Made by a program: the position numbers and the translations under genes. The notes under the pieces are model-generated. The model had not been told where the DNA came from. It worked only from the letters and a program-made list of their open reading frames with translations, and ran no database searches. Shown piece by piece: positions 41,029-51,340 of a stretch of DNA of 64,000 bases. The stretch is from Nitzschia sp. DOCU1 (taxonomy: Eukaryota; Bacillariophyta; Bacillariophyceae; Bacillariales; Bacillariaceae): positions 992,001 to 1,056,000 of the forward strand of contig OX595996.1 of assembly GCA_951394045.1 (NCBI GenBank), written 5' to 3'. Within the stretch, counting starts at the first letter, position 1; every line of letters begins with the position of its first letter.

Positions 41029-41456
41029 GTAGGGTCTCATTTCCATCAATATTTATACGACTGCAAATGAGAACCTCGTTGCATTTTCATACTCCCGCTC
41101 GCCTTATCCTATGGGTCAAATACTCCAATGTTGGATGGGGTATGATGACGTAGACTGCGTGGCCGGGCTACCAGAAAATACGATCCCGGTCTCATTTTAC
41201 CCATAATGTAGCTGGACTACTCCTTTCCTTCACTTGGGGTGCGAACTGGTGATCACCCGCGCGCGCCGGCCAACAGCCTATCAGATTAGGCCCTTCCATC
41301 CCGCCACCAGCACTCGCGACAAGAAGCGGCGAAACGCCGTGTTTTGGTCTTGTAGAGACAATTCTATTTTGAAGCAACTCCTTTCCGCTGTTTGTTGCTA
41401 CACTACTCCTGAAACTTTCAATTGGCCCATCATACCTGTAGTATAGATTCATCAAA

Positions 41457-42828
41457 ATGGCAGTCACATGGAGGAGCGTTCTTGTGTTTTTGGCGCTCAT
41501 TGTGGCGTCCGTTGTCTTAACCTTTGTTGCGGAATCCGCTCCAGGACATCATAGGGAAGGCCATTTGGAAATCCTCGGCACCGACGAAATGGTGCACGAA
41601 CAGGTGCAAGAAGGCTCGTCATCGTCGTCGTCGACACCAGTGGATACTGCAGCTCTGTTAGCTGCGTTGACAGAGAAACTGACTACCCCCAGGGAGTTTG
41701 CCTTGGAAGTAGATGACGGAGCGGAGGACGCCACCCCGACGAAATTGTCTGTCCACCAGTTTCTCCATTTGCATCACATGAAGGTGAGTAAAAGTACAAT
41801 GCGAGTTGCATAGAGTCAGAAGGAGCATCTTTCTTATTTCTTATTTTCGTTGCGATTTTTAGACGGGCGGAACATCCATGGATATCTACCTAAGATGTGC
41901 CATGGAACGCCTCAAAACAGACATGGGATATAAAGTTCCTTACGGGAATATTCACGAATGCAGCAAGGCGCGGTATGATCAATGCAAATCAGGACAAGAT
42001 ACAATTTGTCTGAACATGTTGAATCAATCTGCCATGATGAGTTATTGTGCTCCTCTCAAGGATTTGCCGTATTTTGCATGGGGCTCGATCGGTGAACACG
42101 GTGTCGATGTAGCATCTCCACCTTCTCATGGAGCTATTACGGTACTTCGTCATGTAAGATTGATCCTTGCGTGTATGGATTGTGCAGTCTCCTTATTTCG
42201 ACGTTCTCTCACCTTTCTGATATTTTGATTTGCAATTCAGCCCGTAGATCGAGTGTGGAGTATGTTCAGATTCCAGACAAACAACTGTTTCAAATGCAAA
42301 CCCTTGAAAGAAATCTACGAATTGATGGACAATGGAGACTTTAATGGTATGGAACAAACGTGCTACCAGCAGCTTGTCAACCATCAAGTGGCGAATTTGT
42401 TAAGTACCGAGTGGAATCAACAATTCGGACTACCAGGGTGGCAAAATGCTACAGATCAAGAAATTCGAGGTGAAGATGCCGGCCTCTTGGCAGAAGCCAT
42501 TGAAAATATGAAATCTTTCTTCACTGTGATTGGATTGACCGAAAGCCTTGAAGATACGATTGAGATTGCGGGCACAGTCTTCCCGTGGATGAAGAAACAA
42601 GTGGATTGGTCAGATCGCCAATGCGATCTCGCCCATGCCAACTCTTCCCCTCTGAATAATAGGTGTGGTCCGGACAACACTCATTGGAACTTGCCAGATC
42701 ACCCCGACGACGAAACTCGTGCTGCCATTGAGGCGCACAATCAATTGGATTTGAAACTGTATGCTGCTGCGGTGGAGCACTTTGAACTACAACGGCAGGC
42801 TGTCGGACTAGGGGAAGGAAAGCGTTAG
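41457..42828 (+). CDS. Sulfotransferase-family type II membrane protein, copy 2
   Basis: Three exons inferred: 41457-41783, 41863-42153 and 42241-42828 (introns 79 and 87 nt, both phase 0), 401 residues. Signal anchor VLVFLALIVASVVLTFV, then an acidic/Ser stalk. The first intron cuts between HLHHMK and TGGTS, in the middle of the 5'-phosphosulfate loop; the second falls between RH and PVDRVWSMF, the 3'-phosphate motif. The C-terminal half is about 55% similar to copy 1 (LADHPDDETRAAIEAHNQLDLKLY-type ending). Likely Golgi sulfation of wall or extracellular polysaccharide. Convergent with the next gene; stop codons are 61 bp apart. Confidence 0.85.
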
Positions 42829-42889
42829 ACAAGCGGCGAGAAGGAAGTTGTTTTTTATAGATACTCATTTTGCATTGATACGCACTACG

Positions 42890-44215
42890 TCACAGCTCCT
42901 CCCGGCCGGACTCGTGTTTCCAGTAGAATTGAGAGTCTTTGTGGGGTATTCTCCCCATTAGTTGTAGTTCTTTTCGAAGCAAGGCATCTTCCGTGGCAGT
43001 CCCAGATGGTGGCAGATCCAGACGGATGACCTCGCCCACGTTTATGTCCCTGGTCGCAATCAATTCGATTGCTACCACAACGCCATGAGCGTCGGCCAGC
43101 GTATCATTGGTAGGAATGACAAGTTTGCAGTTGGTGTCGTGGTCCGTAGTCCGACCCACGAGTCCGATACTCCCACCAAATGGTACTATCGCGATATCTG
43201 CCCAAAACGCAAATCCGTCCGTGCGTTCCCAGGTCGATTCCGTCTCGAATTCATTGTATTGGAGCTTGAGTCGACCTAGTTTTCGCAGCATCTTGAGAGC
43301 TGTTTGATGTTCGGGCTGGAAGTCCTTCCAAGAAAATGAAACAGCAGCCAGAGGGGTTCCCTCTAGGTGCCGCCGCTGTGACACAATCATTCCAATACCG
43401 AGTTCGATACGTTCGCCTTGACTTACTGGTACTTTGGCCACTGCACTTCCAATCTCCGCATCCCAAGGTGGCAGCCATTGAGGATCCATCCAAAATGGTA
43501 CATGTTGTGGTGGAGGAAGAATCGGCAAGACTCGTTTACGCCATGTCGGTTGACCCATGCCGGCCGAAAGCTTGGAGCAGTATTTAGCCTTTGCTTCTGA
43601 CAAGTCGTCGGGCAAGATCCTTCGCTGGTCTTTTGTAGGATTCTGGAGCGGAATGTTTCGTCGTTCAAACCACACTTTGCCTCCATCCTCTTGACCGTAG
43701 GTTGAAAATAGTTCTTCACCAACAGCAATATCTCGCAATGCTTTGAAGCCGATGGAATTCGCCGTATTCGGAACATCTGGGGCTGGTTCCCGCCCAAACG
43801 TTGTATATTCCACATTTGGCGATTCGGGATGATGATTGTACACCATTCCCATCCCCAACATGACAGCATACATGGGATGGATCGACAGACGTCCATTTGT
43901 TGTGCCTGCTTTTGGGTACACTAGTCGATGGTACCCATAGACATAGTCGTACAATGCAGATGTGACGAGAGCGGGAGCATATTGTTCCATTGGAATAATT
44001 CCTGGGGACATTTCCACAATTTCTCCTTCGTGAAAGGACCGACCCGCAAAAACACCCCACCCCATACCCTCTTGGGAGGGCGCCATGAAGATTTGGCAGG
44101 TCTGCCATGGTTCTAAAGATTTGTCATCTTGGTTGGCGGCAGATTCTGCCACCAGAACAATGATACGTGCAAGAATCACAAGGCAGCAAAACCAAAACGA
44201 AAAACGACGCGCCAT
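42890..44215 (-). CDS. Secretory SET-domain protein, ending REEL
   Basis: 441 residues, single exon. A strong signal peptide (FWFCCLVILARIIVLVAESAA) precedes the SET fold: GWGVFAGRSFHEGEIVE, a long insert, MVYNHHPESPNVEY (the NHxxxPN region), and IAVGEELFSTYGQED (the GEELxxxYG motif). The C-terminal about 180 residues form a second domain shared with the two genes at 46706 and 49053 (GERIELGIGMIVS; GSIGLVGR; ELIATRDINVGEVIRLDLPPSGT). The last residues are GREEL, similar to ER retrieval signals. SET proteins normally methylate lysines in nucleus or cytosol, so a lumenal location would be unusual. Substrate unknown. Confidence 0.82.
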   Translation of the reverse strand: MARRFSFWFCCLVILARIIVLVAESAANQDDKSLEPWQTCQIFMAPSQEGMGWGVFAGRSFHEGEIVEMSPGIIPMEQYAPALVTSALYDYVYGYHRLVYPKAGTTNGRLSIHPMYAVMLGMGMVYNHHPESPNVEYTTFGREPAPDVPNTANSIGFKALRDIAVGEELFSTYGQEDGGKVWFERRNIPLQNPTKDQRRILPDDLSEAKAKYCSKLSAGMGQPTWRKRVLPILPPPQHVPFWMDPQWLPPWDAEIGSAVAKVPVSQGERIELGIGMIVSQRRHLEGTPLAAVSFSWKDFQPEHQTALKMLRKLGRLKLQYNEFETESTWERTDGFAFWADIAIVPFGGSIGLVGRTTDHDTNCKLVIPTNDTLADAHGVVVAIELIATRDINVGEVIRLDLPPSGTATEDALLRKELQLMGRIPHKDSQFYWKHESGREEL

Positions 44216-44793
44216 GTATTGACAAAGATCAATCGTCCTCGAACGAGCACAGAAGAAATGAGTAGGCCTGCAAGGATTGCAACTATTGCATTCTCACATC
44301 GTTGAACACTCCAAATGTCTTCTAGCTAGCGTGTCCTCTCTGATGATGTCCATTTTGTTTGGCGGTGCGCGGAGATCTGGAGGACGTCGTATGCGATCGC
44401 AGTGAGATAAGTATCCACGTACCACCATGTACTTTGCTTGTACATACCTTTGAACATTTGAGAACGAATGGGCCTTTTCTGCCCATTTCGCGCCACCCAC
44501 AGGTTCGCACAGGCAGGTGAATTTGCGAGAAGTGCGAAATAAGAAAATGTTCCACGGGGTTCCTAAACGTAAATAAAATGAGAACGCCGGCCTCACAAAA
44601 TCGCGAAATCCGCGTTCAGAAAACGCACACAAAAGCCTTTGGTGCCCCATGCAGCTTTGGCTGCCAAAGTGATTTTCCAACTTTTAGCAAGTCGTAGGCG
44701 AGGGAGTAATGCTAGCAGAAGATGGAGGCTCATCGCGGCCGCAAGAATGCAACGTCGTTCCAAAAATCACTAGATTAACATGAAAGAACGCAA
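44216..44793. other. Intergenic
   Basis: 578 bp upstream of the SET gene and downstream of the membrane protein. The 128-codon minus frame here has no family resemblance. Confidence 0.4.
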
Positions 44794-45970
44794 TCAAAAT
44801 GAATCGACGTCTTTCGCGCGCAGGAAACAAGAAACCGCTTTCACTTTTCTGCTCTTGATATCACCCACACCGAGCGCCGTCTTTTGAGTAGGACCTTTGA
44901 GGCAGAGAACCTCGAAGAGTTTATAAAATCCAGTCAATGAGAAAAACGCAGTCTGCAGTAATATAGGTCCAGGGACAAACTTCCACCATTGCCCGAGCAG
45001 AACTCGAATCAAGTAGATGACGCACATGCACGGGTGAAAGATTTTGCAGGATTTCATGGCCACAGCCTTGGGCACCAAACCCCGGGAGAACAGATAATAC
45101 ATAAGAAACCCAAATTGTAAACATGTAATCATGATCGTTGCCATCATTTCACAACTAGAAAGCACCCGAGGATGTGCCTTGTTCAACGCCGCAATCGACC
45201 CATGAGATACAATGGCACCTGACAAATCCAAGTGGGGTAGGCAGTACATTGCAAAGATAAAGATTGGCTGCGGGTAGTCCTTGATGAGAGACTGCAATAT
45301 GGCGGTCCCAATAAGGAGTACAATTGAGAACAAGCAAGAAAATACACGACTTGCCAAAACCCCATCGGGCGCCGCGGTGCATACTGCCGGATAGGCGACG
45401 TACAACAGAATGGCCACAACACCCCTCCCCTGGTTGAATCTTCGAACCATCTCGGGAGTGAGACCCTTATCTTTGGCGGATGTCGTCGAAAGCTGCCATG
45501 ACTTTAAAGAGTAGGAAGGTAAGAGATGGTGGGTGGGTAAACAACCGATATTATCTTTGGTGCCGGAGTGAACGCTTTAAACGTACCTGAACTTTCTCCC
45601 AGAAGTAGATGAATGTGACGAGCCCCGAAACGAAGCTGCTGAAATAAAAAGCTCTCGTCACAAATTCACGAACATTATTCGCTTCATCATATCCCACCAC
45701 CACCAAAGGCAACAGATAATCAACCAACACCTTATAGCTTCCGGTCAACAAGGATGCGATCGAAGAAAGTCCATGAATCAAGCCTGGGATTGACTTCATG
45801 TACTTTTTCGGAATGACGCCAAGAAAACGTCCCCGTTCGTCGTCGTCTTTTGGCACCGGCACAAAGGGTACGGCATTACCTTCCATTTGGTTCTTATCAG
45901 TCATGGTGGTTCGATCTTCTGATGGCCTATGAGCAAAGAAAGCAGTACCATCAAAGCCGATAAGTTTCAT
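44794..45970 (-). CDS. Polytopic membrane protein, two exons
   Basis: Exons 45970-45587 and 45492-44794 (94-nt intron, GTACGT...TGGCAG, phase 0), about 360 residues; an acceptor 9 nt earlier (TTAAAG) is also in phase. The N-terminal about 60 residues are hydrophilic. About six hydrophobic segments follow (VLVDYLLPLVVVGY; AFYFSSFVSGLVTFIYFW; VFSCLFSIVLLIGTAILQ; MATIMITCLQFGFLMYYLF; CMCVIYLIRVLLGQWW; PILLQTAFFSLTGFYKLF). The C-terminal tail is basic. I recognise no transporter signature; function unknown. Confidence 0.7.
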
Positions 45971-46705
45971 TTTCCATCAGAAAAGATGACGCACGTTGCC
46001 ATTCTTTATTGTGGGTGTTGATGCCTCCGTTCCGGCCGCCAAAGCGCGTTCACGACGTACACTCTCAATTACTCTATGTACAAGAATATTACTGGTTCAA
46101 CAACAAAATTGCCCTACATTGGCCGTCGCCTCGCACCAGGGAACGAGCAATCCTGCCCATCCAATTAAGGATGATGGTTTCGAGCCGACTATCATACGCG
46201 TTCCGTCCGTAGTTAAAGCAAAGGGCTTTGCGTTTTATCATACGACTGTGAATATTAGACTCGATGGACCGACCCTCCTTGTAGTAGAGGTGAGACGAGC
46301 ATCATACTGACTGTAGTCGGACCCTTGGGCTGATCTCGCTGGTGGCGACTCTTGAGAATAGCATCGCTGCTTCAATCGCAGTAGCATGAAGCTCGAGGGA
46401 CTACTGTATTCTGCCGACTTTTCCTAATATGGAACGCAGCGACTATCGTTCTAGCTGCCCCATTCTTTAAGACTCGTGTGAAACTAAGAGGCATTTAAGT
46501 TTTGACGATTTGAAACTACGTTCATGCTCCGGTACTACGAAGCATTATTTCCTGTAGTTACGACTGGGATAGCCCCCTGCTTTCCAACCATACGAACGAG
46601 CGCTTGTGAGCGCTCTTATCAGCCAACCAGGCGAAAGATAAGACCTCGGAGGGGCCACAAGTAGACGGCAGCCGCGCTTCATTCATCGGAATATATGTAC
46701 GATTC
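45971..46705. other. Intergenic
   Basis: Upstream flank of the membrane protein and downstream flank of the first tandem SET gene. From about 46550 it belongs to the SET tandem duplication (GAGCGCTTGTGAGCGCTCTTATCAGCC matches 48950 onward). Confidence 0.5.
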
Positions 46706-48725
46706 TCAGAGTTCGTCGCTTCCAGCACCAGATGATTCCTCATTGACGTTACTGTCAACGATTTTCTCATCGACGCTAGCTTCAAACATTTCCTGAAAGT
46801 ATGGCTGGTCAGCTAAATCGAGCTCCGCTTTCAATAATTCGAGTTCCTTTCTGGTTCCAGCTGGGGGCAGGTCCAATAGTAGGATTTCGCCTGCTTCTAT
46901 GTCGGTGGTCGCTATCAGCTCCATAGTGACCGTAACATCATCGACCTTGCCTGTCTCCCACAATATGTCCAAGCGGCAGTTGCTCGATTGCGAATCTCCG
47001 ACTCTTCGTACCATCCCAATGTTTCCGCTAGCCGGTAGTATACTCAGGTCCTCGAATGATGTAAAATCGTCGACACGTTTCCAGTCTGTATCAGGGCTTT
47101 GATACTGAACCTTAAGCTTACCGCTCGCGTAGAGAATTCGGAGTTTGCCCTTCTGCTCCTCGTTGAAATCGTTCCAAGAAAGGACGAGCCCCCCTAATAC
47201 ACTTCCGGCAACGGTCTCTTTCGACATGACGAGACCAGGTCCGATTTCAATCCGTGAACCTTTTGATATGTTTCGTTTGGCACGAGCCTCGCCTATTCCA
47301 GCATCGAAGGGTGCCAGACGCGATTCGTCCAGTTTAGCTACGTCCCCGCAACCTACTTTGTCATCGAGCATACGCTTCCAAAATGGTTGACCGATTCCAG
47401 AGTAGATATTGGAGCAAAATTCTGCCTGGAAGAACGGCAGATCCTCAGAACCAATGTAGCTTTCTTCTGGTACGACCATGGGCATCCCTCTGGCCTCAAA
47501 CCACTTCAAACCTCCATCTTCCGAACCGTAAGTGGAAAAGAGTTGTTCTCCTGCTCGAATGTCTCGAGTTGCCACGAAACCCATAGTATGCGTCCGCCCT
47601 GTGCCGATTTTGTAGTACTAATATCATCGTCACAGAGAAAAACCTAAAGTGAGCAACCACCAAAGTACTGAAGGAAAGAATATTTCTCGTCACGTGGGAA
47701 CTTACCCGAACGTTTTGAACGGGATGGTGGTTAAAAAACATTGCGTACCCAAAGAGGACACCGCTCGCGTATTCACCGTTGACGCGATGGTAGCCGTAGA
47801 TGTAATCGTCCAGAACAGAGTTCTTGATAATCCGTTGGCTTTCCTCCTCACCGACAGGGACTAGCAAAGGTGTGGCTTCCACATGTTCATGTTTGGTAAA
47901 GTCGCGGGCCGCATACACACCCCACCCAGTAGTGCTGGGAGCCAGGAAAATATCACAACTCTGCCATCCTTCCAAAGACAACTCATCGACAACTTCTTCC
48001 AACTTTATTTCTTCTTGCTCGGCGGCGACAGCCAAATATGCCGACCCCAGTGTTGCCACAAGAAGGGCTACTCGCCAGATGACCGGCAGGGTGCCCTGCA
48101 TGTTTCGAATAGCACAACCGGTTAGATAGCTCTGTTCCCGAGATACTGCTACTGATATGGGAATAAGGTGCCGTCCCTAGGCAAAGGTGTAATCAACACC
48201 AGGCCCATGGGGCAGAAAAAGGATCTGCGACTATGGCCGCGATAATTGTCAGTCAAGAGATTGGCGGTCATCGTCGAGAGAGAGAGGTGTCGATCCGTTT
48301 GCGTGTTCATACGTATGCATATATGTATGTAATATGGCTTCAGGCTTCGACTAAGTCGACATCTTCTCCACCTACAGTCGATCTTGTCCAGCAAGGAGGA
48401 TGGTAGCTAGAAGCTTCTGGATCCTGTCACCACGTACATATTCTCGATGGTCCGGTAGTAACGGTATAGCAGTTGGGAGCAGACCTTTCCAAGTCTGTCG
48501 GGCAGGTAGAAATAGTCGTCTTCGTAGGGGGAATCCTGCGTTTAGTCTTCTGAGTTGGCTTCGTCCCAATTGCTGGGACCCTTCTTCCATACCGTACGAA
48601 TTCTAGCTAGCATCATATAAAGTAGTACGAGTAGTTGACAAGCAACAGTCTGACCAACGAACTGAAGTCGGTTGTAATGAACACTGTTAGTTTCTTAAAA
48701 TAAAGCGCGTACCGATTCAGCTGCT
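46550..48725. repeat. SET-gene tandem duplication, unit 1
   Basis: Same-orientation duplicate of about 48898-51110: the whole SET gene with its intron plus about 600 bp of 5' flank (GGTCCGGTAGTAACGG, TTCCAAGTCTGTCGGGCA, GTCGGTTGTAATGAACA). Boundaries approximate. Confidence 0.85.
46706..48101 (-). CDS. Secretory SET-domain protein, tandem copy 1, ending SDEL
   Basis: Exons 48101-47706 and 47617-46706 (88-nt intron, GTAAGT..ATATTAG, phase 0), 435 residues. Signal peptide VALLVATLGSAYLAVAA; SET elements GWGVYAARDF, FFNHHPVQNVR|YYKIG (intron just after the NHxxxxN motif), IRAGEQLFSTYGSEDGG. The acceptor at 47618 rather than the nearer CACAG keeps the frame and aligns NVRYYKIG with NVEYTTFG of the 42890 gene. 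C-terminal domain as in that gene. The end is ESSGAGSDEL; relative to copy 2 the tail has an extra DEKIVDSN. SDEL fits a KDEL-type retrieval signal. Confidence 0.84.
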
Positions 48726-48897
48726 ATCAAATCGTCAAGTTAGGCCAAAATGAGCAGATTATGCACGTGCAATTCTGCTATACTCCGTAGATATCGTTCG
48801 CGAATGTACGAGTGTCACTGCCGGCAAAAAGCAACTTTAAGGTATCGCCGATTTTACTTTGCGTTCCATGGTGGGTACCTCATGGTCTCTTGGTCTT

Positions 48898-51110
48898 GTT
48901 TCCGGTAGTTGTGGCTAGGAAAGTCCCTCATTCCAACGAGTCAAACGAGCGCTTGCGAGGACCCTTATCAGCCAAACAGACGCAAAACATACTGGAAGGT
49001 TGCCTGAGTAGACGGCAGCCACGCTTCATTCATCGGTATATATGTACGATTCTCAGAGTTCGTCGTTTTGAGCACTAGAGGATACCTCATTGACGCTAGC
49101 TTCAAACATTTCCTGAAAGTATGGCTGGTCAGCTAAATCGAGCTCCGCTTTCAATAATTCGAGTTCCTTTCTGGTTCCAGCTGGGGACAGGTCCAATAGT
49201 AGGATTCCGCCTGCTTCTATGTCGGTGGTCGCTATCAGCTCCAGAGTGACCGTAACATCATCGACCTTGCCTGTCTCCCACAATATGTCCAAGCGGCAGT
49301 TCCTCGATTGCGCATCTCCGACTCGTCGTACCATCCCAATGTTTCCGCTTGCCGGTAGGATACTCAGGTCTTCGAATGGTATAGAAACGTAGACTCTTTT
49401 CCAATCTGTATCAGGACTTTGATATTGAACCTTACGCTTACTACCGCTCGAATAGAGAATTCGGAGTTTGGCCTTCTGCTCCTCGCTGAAATCGTTCCAA
49501 GAAAAGACGAGCCCCCCTAATGCACTTCCGGCAACGGTCCCCTTCGACATGACGAGGCCAGGTCCGATTTCAATCCGTGAACCTTTTGAAATGTTTCGTT
49601 TGGCACGAGCCTCGCCTATTCCAGCATCAAAGGGTGCAAGACGCGATTCGTCCAATTTAGCTACGTCCCCGCAACCTACTTTGTCATCGAGCATACGCTT
49701 CCAAAATGGTTGACCGATTCCAGAGTAGACATTGGAGCAAAATTCTGCCAGGAAGAACGGCAGATCCTCAGAGCCAATGTAGCTTTCTTCTGGTACGACC
49801 ATGGGCATCCCTCTGGCCTCAAACCACTTCAAACCTCCATCTTCCGAACCGTAAGTGGAAAAGAGTTGTTCTCCTGCTCGAATGTCTCGAGTTGCCACGA
49901 AACCCATAGTATGCGTCCGCCCTGTGCCGATTTTGTAGTACTAATATCATCGTCACAGAGAGAAAAAACTATAGTGAGCAACCACCAAAGTACTGACGAA
50001 AAGAATATTTCGGTCTCGTGGAAACTTACACGAACATTTTGAACGGGATGGTGGTTAAAAAACATTGCGTACCCAAAGAGGACACCGCTCGCGTATTCAC
50101 CGTTGAGGCGATGGTAACCGTAGATGTAATCGTCCAGAACTGAGTTCTTGATAATCCGTTGGCTTTCCTCCTCACCGACAGGGACTAGCAAAGGTATGGC
50201 TTCTACAGTTTCATGTTGGGCAAAGTCGCGGGCCGCATACACACCCCAACCAGTAGTGCTAGGAGCCAAGAAAATATCACAACTCTGCCAGCCTTCCAAA
50301 GACAGCTCATCGACAACTTCTTCCAACTTTATTTCTTCTTGCTCGGTGGCGACAGCCAAATATGCCGACCCCAGTGTTGCCACAAGAAGGGCTACTCGCC
50401 AGATGACCGGCAGGGTGCCCTGCATGTTTCGAATAGCACAACCGCTTAGATAGCTCTGTTCCCGAGTTACTGCTACTTATATGATGGGAATAAGGTGCCG
50501 TCCCTAGTAGGCAAAATTGTACCAGGTAATCAACACCAGGCCCGTGGGGCAGAAAAAGGATCTGCGACCATGGCCGAAGTCAAAAAGATCGCGGCGAGAG
50601 AGTATTCAGAAGATCCGTCTATGTGTGCAGCGTATGTTCGTACGTATGTCTGCATGGATTCGGTCGTCGACACCGTCTGTCCAATGAGGATCGTAGCAGC
50701 AGCTACTCTAGCTAGTAGAGTCTAGAGCAGCTTCTGGATGCTGTCACCACGTATATATTCTCGATGGTCCGGTAGTAACGGTATATAGTAGTTGGGAGCA
50801 GACCCATTGTTTCAAGCCCCAGGCGGCTTTTAGACTTGCTTATTCCAAAGTGGTACCGTACAGTATCCATTATTATTTTCCAAGTCTGTCGGGCATGTAG
50901 AAATAGTCATCTTCGTAGGGGGGATCCTGCGTTGTAGTCTTCTGAGTTGGCTTCGTCCATATTGGGAGCCTTCCATACCGTATTCTAGCTAGCTAACTTG
51001 TAAAGTAGTACGAGTAGTTGACAAAAACAAACTGGCTAACAAACAGAAGTCGGTTGTAATGAACAGTGCTACTTTCTTAAAATGAAGCGCGTACCGATGC
51101 AACTCCGGCG
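48898..51110. repeat. SET-gene tandem duplication, unit 2
   Basis: Partner of 46550-48725. The 5' flank carries about 70 bp (50806-50876) absent from unit 1, and small indels elsewhere; coding parts are about 95% identical. Confidence 0.85.
49053..50425 (-). CDS. Secretory SET-domain protein, tandem copy 2, ending NDEL
   Basis: Exons 50425-50030 and 49940-49053 (89-nt intron, same position and phase as copy 1), 427 residues. Signal peptide, SET motifs (GWGVYAARDF, FFNHHPVQNVR, GEQLFSTYG) and C-terminal domain are all present. Differences from copy 1 include a 2-residue insertion (SSGSKRKVQYQ) and a shortened tail VNEVSSSAQNDEL. Despite the tail change the last four residues keep x-D-E-L, which suggests selection for that end. 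Most likely an ER-resident paralog with the same activity as copy 1. Confidence 0.84.
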
Positions 51111-51340
51111 AACTATCACCTGTCCTGGAGAGGGAAAGAGGCCACTACCTGCTTCTGCATCACTGCAGTGGCTTATCCAGTTCATACTAAACCATCATCC
51201 TTTGTCGCTTGCCTTAAGAAACGCCGCCTCCCGCAGTCCCGCCGTCGTTGCATGTTGCAGGGAGCAGCGGCCAAACCATCGAAAATGGTATGAAAGAGAA
51301 TGAGTCAGTGCATAGTTGTCTTGTCTTCTCCAAGTTCAAT
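50426..51340. other. Intergenic
   Basis: 5' flank of tandem SET copy 2 (to about 51110, duplicated) and the 3' flank of the bZIP-PAS gene. Short frames only. Confidence 0.45.

Noticed and set aside
44294..44680. 128-codon minus-strand frame upstream of the SET gene
   Set aside because: No recognisable domain; Cys/Arg/His-rich composition without pattern.
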